Positions 20,633 through 30,602 of a stretch of 64,000 nt of DNA are shown here, piece by piece. The notes below the pieces were generated by a model. That model searched no databases and was not told the DNA's origin. It was given only the letters and a program-made list of their open reading frames with translations. Positions within the stretch are counted from its first letter, which is position 1; every line of letters starts with the position of its first letter. The DNA comes from Dipteris shenzhenensis (taxonomy: Eukaryota > Polypodiophyta > Polypodiopsida > Gleicheniales). The stretch is from NCBI GenBank assembly GCA_047967505.1, contig CM106541.1; one strand, 5' to 3'. A program made the translations under genes and the position numbers.

Positions 20633-21563
20633 TGAAAGAAAGAAAAGGGAAGAGAGACTCAAGAGAGGGAATACGAAGTGATCTTCACTGTCAATAGAGT
20701 GAGACTCCACTCCAATGCAACTCAAAATACTACAAACACAAGGGAGAAGAAGAGGTTTCATACATACGAGAGGGAGCGGAAGCTCCAAGACTACTCATAG
20801 AGAGAGGATGAACTAGAGAGAGATGGACTCAAGAGTCTAGATAAGAGAATATCTACAAGAGGGAGAGAAGGCTCATGGAAGAGGCTTGAGGGGAATAGAG
20901 CTACAGCAACATGAGGCCTAATGGTGAAATAGATGAGAACAAGGGAGAGAAGGACTCCTTTTATAGAGATTTTGTCACCCTTCTTCACCCATTTATAATT
21001 GTTGCCTGTAGATTCCTTTCCCCATCGATCACATAAGCCCGTATGTCACCATCCATGTCCTTTTTGGCTACTCTTGCCATGTGTCCCATCAAAAGATTCT
21101 CAAGACTCTTAAAATATTGAGAAAGTCAAGAGTCTCCCCACATGGAGCCCATAGGGACCCTCTCTTTTCCATATGTCCACATCCTCCTTATTCCACATAG
21201 GAATTCTAGAAGGATTCCTCTTGACTCCACACTCCTCTACATGCCTTCCACATGCTTGGCATGTGATTGCTCTTATATTATCGGAACACATGGACATGAG
21301 GCCACCTCTTTATATGACTCACTCTTCCTATTTTCTAAAAACCCCATAATATCCCATACACAAATAACTCTCACCCCATACCAAGGTATTTATAATTCAT
21401 ATCTATGGTATTCACAATGATCCATTCCACTCATCCTCTCAATCCCATAAAAAATAGAAATAAGTGAGAGCCGCTAGGCTATCACTTGATACTCAAACTC
21501 TTATTAAACATAGAGAAAAACAATACCAATGCCAAATTAAAAATATTAATTTTTGGCATCACA
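20633..21563 (-). repeat. Gypsy 5' LTR
   Basis: A 931-bp uninterrupted LTR. In element orientation it starts TGTGATGCCAAAAATTAATA and ends near CTTTCTTTCA. It matches the two pieces of the left LTR closely, with many small substitutions. It reads through the point where the left copy carries the foldback insertion, which identifies the empty site. Confidence 0.88.
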
Positions 21564-21638
21564 GTACCCTCCATCGCCTCTATACACCTAGCTCTCCAAA
21601 TATGCCAAGCTGCAATGCTAGCAAGAATCTCCCAATTT
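21564..21638 (-). pseudogene. LINE fragment (distal half of a LINE split by the copia pair)
   Basis: The minus strand encodes I-L-A-S-I-A-A-W-H-I-W-R-A-R and ends G-G-G-T at the gypsy border. It corresponds to the ORF2 C-terminal block of LINE-A at about 5990-6059. The same LINE resumes at 27275. Confidence 0.8.
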
Positions 21639-23470
21639 ACTGATATGTTTGTTACTTCCTTGACTATTACGTTCAGGGCTGCTCCACTCAGTTTTGAGAA
21701 GTTAGTTGGCTTGCTCTTACGAGAAGAAATGTGGACTTCCAAATCAGCCCGTTCGTGGAGCAAGCACTTGCTACTCATGGAAAGGGTAAATTTCAGAAAA
21801 AGACCAGCCATGCTTATCAGCCTAGGAAGGAGGGGAATGCAAACACAAATGCAAGGAATGAAGATAAAGGTGCAAAGGTGAGTAACGGCAAATGCAATTA
21901 TTGCAAGAAGCCTGGTCATTACATTGCAGAGTGCCATTAAAGGATTGCCAATGAGAAAAAGAGGCAATGCACAAGTAGTAATCATATGGCACCAGCTGAA
22001 AATTCCAATGCTTTACTATCTCATACGCACTTTGCACAAGAGGGAAAGGATTATGTGTTTTTTACATTTCAGGACAGCTTTGGTGCTAGGGGGGATTTAG
22101 TTGCACATGATGCCTCTCTTGCTTCATTTGGGGATTCTTCATTTGCTACCATAGATACTTTGTATCTAGATAGTGGTGCATCGAAGCACATGACTCACAG
22201 GAAAGAGTGGTTTGAATAAATCAAACCTGTTCATGGCAAACATGTTACTTGTGCCAATGATGCCACTCTGGACATCAAGGAGTGAGATGTTCCCATCCTT
22301 CTGGATTCAAGAAAGAAAAAGTACCATGATGTTTGGTATGTTCCTGACTTGAGGAAACATTTTGTTTCCATTCCATCCCTGGCTCATGATCAGCACATGC
22401 TTGTGGAATTCCAGGACGATCAATGCAGGATCAAGGATCCAAAGAAAGGGTATGAGATTGTGGTTATAGGTTCTTATGAGGCCAGCATGGGTCTTTACAA
22501 GCTTGATGCTCACCCCTATAATCAACACGCTATGGCTGTCTCTTCTTCTACTCCAGATGATTTATGGCATGCCAGGTTTGGTCATGCACATCACAGAGCT
22601 TTGGCATATTTGCATAATCATAATATGGTTGAAGGATTGCCAAAATTACAGCAATCCGCTCAAGAGGTGTGTAAAGCTTGTTCTCTTGGAAAGTTGCATC
22701 GCTTACCGTTTCAAGAGAATGGTCCAGGTTCAGTAAGAGCACAATGGGTCTTGCAGATTGTGCATAGTGATGTATGTGGACCAATGAATGTCGCAACTCA
22801 TAGAGGGTATCGGTATTTTGTAACATTCATTGATGATTATTCAAGGTTCACTTATCTCTTTCTCATGAAAAACAAATCTGAAGTGTTCAATTGGTTTAAG
22901 GAGTTCAAAGCATTGCCTGAGAACCAAACCAATTCTAGAATTGGAACACTTAATTCTGACAATGCGGGAGAGTATACTTCACATGCTTTTAAGGGATACT
23001 TGAAAGAGCATGGGATAAGGCATTGCAAGATAGTGCCATACACACCTCAGCATAATCCGATTGCATAGAGGAAGAACAGAACTCTCGTGGAGATGACGTG
23101 TATGCTGAAATTTAAGAGAATGTCAAAGGCATTTTGGGGTGAAGCAATTGTTACAGCCACATATATTCAGAATCGCTGCCCTACACAAGCATTGGTTGAC
23201 AGGACGCCTTTTGAGGCATTTTATGGGTACAAGCCCAAGGTGAATCACTTCAGAGTGTTTGGGTCTGTTGAATATGATTTGATACCAGCTGAAAATCGAT
23301 CCAAGCTTGATGATAAAAGTATTAAATGCATCTTTGTGGGGTATATCTCTGAAAGACGAGGCTTTAGGCTTTATCATCCAGCCATAAGGAAAGTAGTCAT
23401 AAGCAGGAATGTTTTGTTTGCAGAGCATGATAGCATGCAGTCTTACCTCGATATGATGATACAGCTTTGA
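21639..23470 (+). pseudogene. Copia-B copy 1: gag (partial), protease, integrase
   Basis: Starts inside gag (D-M-F-V-T-S-L-T, F-E-K-L-V-G-L-L-L-R-E-E). An intact CCHC knuckle lies at 21893-21934, the protease motif L-D-S-G-A-S with Asp at 22169-22171, and then the integrase: W-H-A-R-F-G-H-A-H-H, C-K-A-C, V-H-S-D-V-C-G-P, F-I-D-D-Y-S-R-F, S-D-N-A-G-E-Y, and P-Q-H-N-P-I where N-G-V is usual. Stops at about 21938, 22217, 22282 and 23066, plus frame slips, interrupt it. The integrase tail K-C-I-F-V-G-Y is present. Same family as the minus-strand copy at 24815-26446. Confidence 0.88.
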
Positions 23471-24380
23471 ACATCATTCAGTTTGAGGATGATGCTGATT
23501 TGGGTTCTCCAGTTGATGTTCCCTCTACCTCTCACACTCCAGTAGGGTTGCCACATGTTGAGGGTTCTTTTCCCTCAAATGTTTCTTCAGATTTGCAGCC
23601 AGCTCATGGGGAGGGACAGCCCAATATTTGGAAGCATTATCAGCACTGTGCAAATAATCTTACTCCATATTCACTTATAGATGCTATTCAGCGCTGTGCA
23701 AATAATCTTACTCCATATTCACTTATAGTGGGACAACTGAGATTTCAGTTCCTAGATGGGCTAGGTTGAGACTTGCAGATGCTAAAGATCAGCCTATATT
23801 GGGGAGAACTAGGGCCGCACTCAGAATGCTAAGAAGCATGTGAATTTTGCTCTGATGACCCAAGTGATGGAAGCTGAACTGAGCCTCAATGCTTTGAGGA
23901 TGCCCAAGGAAATCCAGCATGGCAGAAAGCCATGGAAGCTGAGATTAGATCCATTCTTGTTCCTGCATTATCTTTAGATGGTGACATTTCTCTGTGTGGC
24001 TTTACAGATCAGATTGGTCAAGGGACATAGATAATTGCAGGTCCACTTCCGGCTATTGCGTCTCATTGAACTCAATATGTATCTCATGGTAGTAAGGAGC
24101 AAGACCGAGTGTCTCTCTCCAGCAGTGAAGTAGAGTACAAAGCTACGAATTCATAGCCAACAATCCTGTCTTTCATGCTCGCATGAAACACATTGAAAAT
24201 CATTATCATTATGTACTGGATTGTATTTCTGATGGCTTCATTGATCTCATCTATTGTCCACCTGAGGACAATGTGGTGGATAGCTTCACCAAAGCCCTGT
24301 CAATAGATCTTTCCTTACGACATCGACATGGCTTGGGGATCAAAGACATTCTCACAATGTCAAGGGGGGTTGTGAAGTGA
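23471..24380 (+). pseudogene. Copia-B copy 1: linker, RT start and RNase H, RT deleted
   Basis: The integrase-RT linker includes a 39-bp tandem repeat (23641-23679 and 23689-23727, starting CAGCACTGTG). A trace of the RT start (M-T-Q-V-M-E-A-E near 23850) is joined at about 23960 directly to RNase H: G-F-T-D, R-S-T-S-G-Y-C-V-S-L, S-L-S-S-S-E-V-E-Y, then K-H-I-E-N-H-Y-H-Y and D-L-I-Y-C-P-P-E-D-N-V-V-D-S-F-T-K-A-L. Nearly the whole reverse transcriptase is missing. Confidence 0.82.
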
Positions 24381-24510
24381 TTCACAATGACATTGTTTTC
24401 ATGTACTCCCATAGGTTGCATATCCATCTGGATGAATTTGTGCAACCATGTACTTTGGGTATTGCAGGGTATACCTGAGATGTTTCTAGGATACTTTCAG
24501 CCATATCTTT

Positions 24511-24520
24511 GAGGGGGGAT
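24511..24520 (+). other. Copia-B polypurine tract
   Basis: GAGGGGGGAT directly before the 3' LTR of copy 1. Confidence 0.7.
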
Positions 24521-24521
24521 T

Positions 24522-24701
24522 TGTAAGAGATTACAAAGATATGGTGTTGTAGGCATAAAGTCAACCCTATGGTTAACTAGTAGTACTTGGGTACTATACC
24601 AAGTACTTGCATTGTTTCATTTGAACATTTCTATCGGAGCTTTCTTGTGTGTGCACTCTTGCTCACTTGTGTTCACAACGTGCCTCCACTTTGTTCCTAC
24701 A
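24522..24701 (+). repeat. Copia-B copy 1 3' LTR
   Basis: A 180-bp LTR starting TGTAAGAGATTACAAAGATA and ending GTTCCTACA. It matches the minus-strand LTR at 27091-27274. Confidence 0.9.
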
Positions 24702-24814
24702 TCTTACTCTCAATGTACAGGGTCTCTGTGATCCCAGGAAATGGAAGTTGGTTTGGGGTTATCTACATCTTGACAGAACGAATGGTGGTCATCTTGGCCA
24801 CTGGAGTACATCTT

Positions 24815-26446
24815 GGACCACATTTTTGCCAACGGGCACATCAACAAAGTCCCATGTGGCATTCTTCTCAATGGATTTAATCTCAGCTTCCATAGCTTTC
24901 TGCCATACCGGATTATGCTGAGCATCCTTAAAGCTCTGAGGCTCATTTTCAGCTTCCATCACTGAGGTCATCAAAGCAAAATTGACCTTTTTCTGATTTT
25001 TCTGAGTGCCTGGCCCTGGTTTTCCCCAAAGTAGGCTGATCCTTAGCATCTTGAATGGTGAACCTTGCCCAACGTGGAATAGATTTCTCTACTGTACCAC
25101 TCGGGGCTGCATCAACATCTTTAGTGGCCTCACAATGTTGATAATGCCTTCAAACATGAGGCTGTCTATTCTCATTAATTGCCTGCAAATCTGAAACAGT
25201 TGAGGGAGAGCCATCCTCAACATGTGGCAAGCCATCTGAACTATGAGAAGTAGAAGGGGAATCATCAAGAGACTCCGTCTCATCATCCTCAAACTGGATG
25301 ATGTCCAAAGGGGTGTCATCGTATGGTGGCAAGTCTGCACTAGCGGGCTGCATGCACTCATTCTCAGCAAAGGGAACATCTCTGCTGATTATTACCTTTC
25401 TGGTAGCAGGATTATAAAGCCTAAATCCCCTGCTTTCAGTGCTATACCCCACAAAAATGCATTTGACACTCTTGTCATCAAGCTTTGTCTGATGTGCATC
25501 TGGAACCAAAGCATATGCCACTGAGCCAAAAAGTTTGAAATGACTAACCTTTGGCTTAAAGCCATACAAATCCTCAAATGGAGTCACATTAACCAAAGCT
25601 TTGGTAGGGCATCTATTCTGAATATAAGTGGCTGTTACAACTGCTTCTCCCTAAAAAGCCTTTGAGACTCTCTTTAATTTCAAGATGCATCTTGTCATTT
25701 CCATGAGAGTACAATTCTCTCTCTCAAAGATTGGATTATGTTGTGTTGTGTAAGGGCATGTCAAGTGATGTTTAATCCCATGTTCCTTCAAAAATCCTTG
25801 GAATGCATGTGACATGTACTCTCTCCCTCTATCTGAGTTGAGTGTTTCAATTCTAGAATTGGTTTGGTTCTCATCCATAGCTTTGAACTCCTGAAACCAA
25901 TAGAACACCTTAGGTTTTTCCTTCATGAGAAAAAGCCATGTGAACCTGGAGAAGTCATCCATAAAGGTCACAAAGTACCTTGCTCCTCTATGCGTGGGAA
26001 TAGTCATGGGCCACATACATCACTGTGCAACACTCTGGTTGCCTTGACTCATTTGCTGGTTGCTGTAATTTTGGCATTCCCTGAGTCATATTATTGTTAT
26101 ACAAGTAGGACAATGCCCTGTGATGGACATGTACAAACCTGACATGCCATAAATCAGCCTGGGAAGTGTTTGCTACAGCCAATACCTTCTGATCATAAGG
26201 CTAAGCATCAAGCTTGTATAAGCCATTGTCATATGTGCCTGTTGCTACAACCTCATACCCTTTCTTTGGATCCTTGATCCTGCATTGGTTATCTTGAAAT
26301 TCAACCAACATATGTTGATCATGGGCAATTTTTGAAACTGAAATCAGATTTTGCCTCAACTCTGGAACATACCAAACATCTCGGATATACTTAACTTTTC
26401 CATTATCAAGCTGAATGGGAATGTGCCCAACTCCGTCCCGAAGCAA
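24815..26446 (-). pseudogene. Copia-B copy 2: integrase and start of reverse transcriptase, gag and protease deleted
   Basis: Minus strand, in order: the region between protease and integrase (V-W-Y-V-P-E-L-R-Q-N), the HHCC region (H-V-H-H-R-A-L with the first His context altered), F-M-D-D-F-S-R-F, N-S-D-R-G-R-E-Y where G-G-E-Y is usual, K-C-I-F-V-G-Y-S, a D/S-rich linker, and the RT start F-A-L-M-T-S-V-M-E-A and A-T-W-D-F-V-D-V-P-V-G-K-N. It stops at about 24820 and runs into unrelated sequence (24702-24815). Frames change at about 26190, 26010, 25640 and 25100. Confidence 0.85.
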
Positions 26447-27076
26447 AATACACAGCTCAAAACACTTACTGGAAGTGCAACTTGGCCAGAACCACCTGCA
26501 AAACAGTCAACTGACTGTGTGGGCAAGCCGGAGATGACAAAGGAGCTGAAGTGAGCTATTTGGAGCTAAATGAAGCTGTCGGGAGTACTTCTGAATACAA
26601 CACACATGTAGAGAAGAGCCTGGAGCTGCTGGAACACACCCGAGAGAGGTTGGAGCTGAAAAGAGTCTAGATCTGAGCAAAACCGCCGAAAAACAACCGA
26701 AAACTGATTGAATCGCCTTCTAACAAGTCGTATGGACTCGAAATCAGTAAGTTTTACGGACTCGTAGCAGTGTCGCGCAACTGTACGAACAGGTCTGTAC
26801 GGACTATACGGACGTTCGTACAACTAGACCGAAATTTTTTTCTTCTTTTTTCCCCCTAAAATGTTGCGAGATAGATTTGTTTGTATGCGGGTAGCTCCGA
26901 AATTTCAAAAAACATCAAAATCGGATCTAAAAAGGTCAAAAAAGAGCCACTGGACCGTTGGAGCTACCTCAAAAGAAAGCTTGAGAGCTGAATGTGAGAA
27001 CCAGAAACGCGCATTGGAGCACCAAACTTGCTGGAGTCTGGAAGCAAGCGCGGGAATGGGCTCTAGAGACGGAAGC
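26447..27076 (-). other. Copia-B copy 2 leader
   Basis: About 630 bp between the primer-binding site and the point where the integrase frame begins. It has no gag or protease, so an internal deletion joins leader to integrase near 26446. No convincing ORF. Confidence 0.65.
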
Positions 27077-27088
27077 GCTTTGATACCA
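27077..27088 (-). other. Copia-B copy 2 primer-binding site
   Basis: The minus strand reads TGGTATCAAAGC two bases after the LTR, one base off the canonical initiator tRNA-Met site TGGTATCAGAGC. Confidence 0.85.
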
Positions 27089-27090
27089 AA

Positions 27091-27274
27091 TGTAGGAACA
27101 AAGTGGAGACAGGTTGTGAACACAAGTGAGCAAGAGTGCACACACAAGAAAGCTCCAATAGAAATGTTCCAATGGAACAATACAAGTACTTGGTATATAT
27201 AGTAACCAAGTACTACTGGTCAACCATAGGGTTGACTTTATGCCTACAACACCATATCTTTGTAATCTCTTATA
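27091..27274 (-). repeat. Copia-B copy 2 5' LTR
   Basis: A 184-bp LTR. In element orientation it ends GTTCCTACA and begins TATAAGAG, so the terminal TG is mutated to TA. It is followed on the + strand by a LINE (27275). Confidence 0.9.
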
Positions 27275-27392
27275 TCTACTGAGGCATGAGCAGCTTTGAA
27301 AGGAGTGAAGGGAACATCTTGAAGGGAACAAGACTCCATTGAGTGTCGCCGTACAAGGAGAGCTAGATCTGGATCATGTCCCTCAAAAAACA
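27275..27392 (-). pseudogene. LINE fragment (proximal half of the LINE split by the copia pair)
   Basis: Matches LINE-C at about 47675-47795 (CTGAGGCATGAGCAGC, GGAACAAGACTCCA, GATCTGGATCATGTCCCTCA). It continues the LINE at 21564-21638 after a small gap, so both copia copies lie inside one LINE. Confidence 0.85.
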
Positions 27393-27830
27393 CCTGAGCA
27401 AAGCCTCACTTGTTGCTAATTCTACCTTGTTATATGAGCAAGTTAATAGAATAGGTTAGTTAGAAGGTTTGCCAATGTGTGAAGAGAAAGAAGTGGAGTC
27501 ACCAATCTGTGCAACGATTCGCATAGATAATTGGGGTAGAGTTAGCTTCTACGCATGACAGGCTGGCCAAACCATCAAGGGGGGCTATGTTGGACTCGAG
27601 GCTGACTCGAGGCTGCCCTAAGCCCCTCGCACGATGTCATGAGCACAGTTGCATCAATCTCCTCAAGCACTCCTCATGTGTGCCACCGCCTGAACCTCCT
27701 TCTACATTTGTAGAAGGAGGCAGCACCAAACTCCCACACAGTAGGCAGGTCTCCTACTGCACTGTGTCCAACTAATGTGAGTGTGATGTCCCCAACATGT
27801 GCCCCTCCTAATCACAAACCTCTAGATGCT
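27393..27830. other. Unassigned stretch with a perfect hairpin
   Basis: No gene recognised. A perfect inverted repeat of two 12-base arms with a 2-base centre spans 27695-27720 (arm CCTCCTTCTACA). A direct repeat ACTCGAGGCTG occurs twice at about 27595-27615, and TGTTGGAC/GTCCAAC boxes lie near each end, so this could be a fragment of an LTR or small transposon. Confidence 0.5.
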
Positions 27831-28000
27831 AAATCACAGGTGTTCACGGGTATTTGGACTGACACGGTTCACACTTTGATAGCTATATGGGCTAGCACGC
27901 AGGGCCCTTCACGGGCAGCCTCTTCTAGAAGGACTATATTTCTTCGAGTTTGGAGTCAACACTTGGATGCTCCTCCTCTCTTTGAGCAAGGATGGCTTCA
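27831..28000 (+). pseudogene. LINE ORF2 tail, diverged family
   Basis: Reads T-G-I-W-T-D-T-V-H-T-L-I-A-I-W-A-S-T then R-R-T-I-F-L-R-V-W, the tail block seen in LINE-A (12010-12110) and LINE-B, but clearly diverged. A possible 3' end, CTTACTTAATAAGAAAAA, appears at about 28933-28950, which would make the remaining 0.95 kb its 3' UTR; that link is weak. Confidence 0.65.
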
Positions 28001-29050
28001 TTCAATAGACACCCGGGTACATCTAGACTCACGTCTCTCATGTAGTATGGATCACCAAGGGCCAGGTCATCAAAGGTTTTAGATAGAGTCTTGAGGCTTT
28101 AGATATCGTTTGATACACATGAGGTAAAGATAGAGGAGAATGTCTTGAAGCGATGCCCCAATACATGAGATTTAGGGGAGGTGTCATTGCCTGTCTTTCC
28201 ATGGATACACAGCTATGAGTAGTGTCATTGACTACCCTGACTGATGTGCTGCACTCTTTGTATATGAGGTCACCCAGACTGGACATAGGCCCTATGAGAA
28301 CCGTTCCATTATGGGGACAGTCATTGCAACATCTATGAGATAGGCAGCCTTACATTGTCCCCGAGTATTTCCCTACAGAGAGGAGTTAAGAATGGCAAAA
28401 ACTAATCTCAAACATGCTCTAGAGACACCAAAACTCCCGATGGCACCCTAGTCGGGCCCACATGGGCTCAGACTACTCATGACAGACACTTAATTCATGG
28501 TACATGTTAGGACATCATAGGGACTGCTCTCGTCGAATGGAGTCTTTCCTATCGTTCCTATGTTCACCAATACTTATTTTATCTTTTGTTTTTGGGGTGT
28601 GGTAGACACCTATAGTTCCTCCCATGGAGATGTACCTTCAATTTCTATCTCTGCATATATGTCCTTCCTCATACCCCTTTCCCTTTGGAGCTTTCTCTGG
28701 AATCCTCCCACCTTGCTCTGTTCCTACCATGTGGGCTGTCCTTGAAAAGACAAATGTCCTTCATTGGACTCTATCACCTTTATGCCCTCTCTAGGTGTCC
28801 CCTAACACTTTAGCACCTTTATGCTCTCTCTAGGTGTCCCCTATGCAAACATTCACTTGTTATCCTTAGGTTGCTATGGGCCTGCTGGCCAAGAGATGTG
28901 CAAACACTTCTTGGTGTCTTTTGATACTTTTCTTACTTAATAAGAAAAACACTTCTTGGTGCCTTTTAATAAGAAGGATCCCCACCAAAAAGGGAAAACC
29001 ATAAGGGCTGCAGGAAAGGAAAATCCTATAATTCAAATAAATTCATCCAA
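28001..29050. other. No gene recognised
   Basis: Contains a short tandem duplication (about 28767-28803 and 28812-28848, sharing CTCTCTAGGTGTCCCCTA) and the LINE-like end motif CTTACTTAATAAG at 28933. Otherwise nothing I can assign. Confidence 0.5.
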
Positions 29051-29070
29051 AAATTTACAAAACTTTCCAT

Positions 29071-29337
29071 AAAATTACCTTACAATGCTTTTCTGCTGCA
29101 TCAGGAGCCTGCCAAGCAAGCATCATGTCAAAACTCAGGCGTCTGAAATGCTTATCACTCAAATAGCCTCTATTTCGGGTTACCACTTCCAGAGCTTTGA
29201 AGCAGCAATACTGCAATAAATTCCGTGCATAAATATTTGGATCTTTGGCAGAATCTGAAACTTCCTTTTCAAACTGTTTTTGCAGTTCCTCAACAGAGTT
29301 ATCAAGAATCCTGCCAGAGACAAAAGCACTGTCAGAA
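29071..29337 (-). CDS. Putative exon of a plant protein of unknown function
   Basis: The minus strand encodes an uninterrupted, well-composed stretch: D-S-A-F-V-S-G-R-I-L-D-N-S-V-E-E-L-Q-K-Q, D-P-N-I-Y-A-R-N-L-L-Q-Y-C-C-F-K-A-L, and Y-L-S-D-K-H-F-R-R-L-S-F-D-M-M-L-A-W. It looks like a helical, conserved exon, not like a retroelement. A good acceptor (pyrimidine run then CAG) precedes it near 29338, with an alternative at about 29310, and a donor AAG|GTAATT follows near 29071. No neighbouring exon was found on either side, so it is an exon of a gene with very long introns or an isolated, possibly captured, fragment. I do not recognise the family with confidence. Confidence 0.55.
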
Positions 29338-29339
29338 GT

Positions 29340-30495
29340 CTGATGATCCTCACCCCTTTTATTCCCCCCAAAAATAGAAAATTTACAAGCATATATACAT
29401 TGCAACATAGCCCAATTTAACCTCTTTTACACCATTCAACCATGCAAGGCTAAATTACTGGGTTTAATACATGAAACATCTAAAAACCTTTGTAGATGGA
29501 AATATGCAACTTATATGGCTGATTTTCTCCTTTTTGATAATTTAACCCAGGAAGATTTATTTTTGTAATCTGGTTGAGGACAATGGTTCTCACAGAATCT
29601 GCTTCAAAGCAATGTGCTTGCTATAAACACTTTTGACAGGCATGGTGTGTGCATGCTGCCTAAGACATTGGGGAAAACGTGTAATGACAGCAGAACAATG
29701 AATCAGCTGTACTCAAACCTACAACATGCACTGCAATCAACTAAACCAGAATCAGAGGAGTTAGATTTTAGACGCCATGCATGGAAGGCACACAATTCTT
29801 GCATACATTAGATTGCAGAGGGCACATTCCCTCACCACTATTACTACTACTCTCAGCGTCTGATCACAAAAACCAATGCTTTAGACATCAACTAACCTTT
29901 CCTTCCATCCTACAATCACTGAGCCAGAACTTTTTACCAGCCCCACTATGTTCCAATACTTCATAGTATTTTCTTCACTCATAAAACATATTAACTTCCA
30001 CATGATATCCCTCATATTGCAGAATTAAAATGTTCATGTTCTCACTAAATTGCTCATTTGAACTATTCCTCTCCTCACTGAATTGGTCATTTGGCCATAA
30101 ATTTGTATGTGCTTCATTCTCCAGTATCTCTTTTGGATTTTCTCGACTATGACTCATCCTTATTATCTTTAAATATTGCTCCTCTGTACATTTGGCTTCT
30201 TATGTATTCCTTGTCAATTTCGCTTAGAGATTCCTTTTGATATGGTATCAGAGTTTTGGAGACTCTAGCTCAAACTCATTGCTCATTAGAGAGTTGTGGC
30301 TGTTGCTCAAGATTCTTTATGTGAACTGTTGAAGGACAGATACAAAATTGTAAACCTTTTGATATCTAGAAAGCTTCTTGTGGGCCTAAAGTGTTCAGGA
30401 TGGCTGGACTCCTTGTAGATCTTGGAAAAATGTAACTTTAAATCCAAAAATTTTTGGAAATAGAGTTCTCCAGGAAAAACTTATCCTCCTTTCAG
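29340..30495. other. No gene recognised; possible intron
   Basis: AT-rich, many stops on both strands, no repeats in common with the rest of the window noticed. If the exon at 29071-29337 is real, this would be upstream intron sequence. Confidence 0.45.
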
Positions 30496-30602
30496 TTTTT
30501 TTTTCCCCCAAGAAAGAGACTTCTATTAAGTAAGAGAAAAAACCCGCGAGAGCAAGCTCAAAGCGGAATACATCATGAAATATTGAGGTTAAATAAACCC
30601 CC

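Larger units (their letters stand above)
12305..21563 (-). mobile_element. Ty3/gypsy element with dual RNase H (Tat/Ogre-like), internally deleted, nested insertion in 3' LTR
   Basis: LTRs of about 0.93 kb flank a minus-strand body. In element order it holds: 5' LTR (20633-21563), leader, a possible extra coding region, gag, protease, RT with RNase H, a second archaeal-type RNase H, an integrase remnant, a polypurine tract and the 3' LTR (12305-14915, inflated by a 1.66-kb insertion). The gag-PR-RT-RH-aRH-IN order suggests the Tat/Ogre branch of plant gypsy elements. All ORFs are broken. The flanks do not form a target duplication: LINE-A tail on the left, a minus-strand LINE on the right. 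Confidence 0.85.

Noticed and set aside
21482-21985. A 167-codon minus-strand ORF
   Set aside because: Fuses gypsy LTR, LINE fragment and antisense of copia gag; only the I-A-A-W-H-I-W part is meaningful.
26566-26823. ORF in the Copia-B leader
   Set aside because: Lies between primer-binding site and integrase, with no gag motif; Tyr/Arg/Val-rich chance frame.
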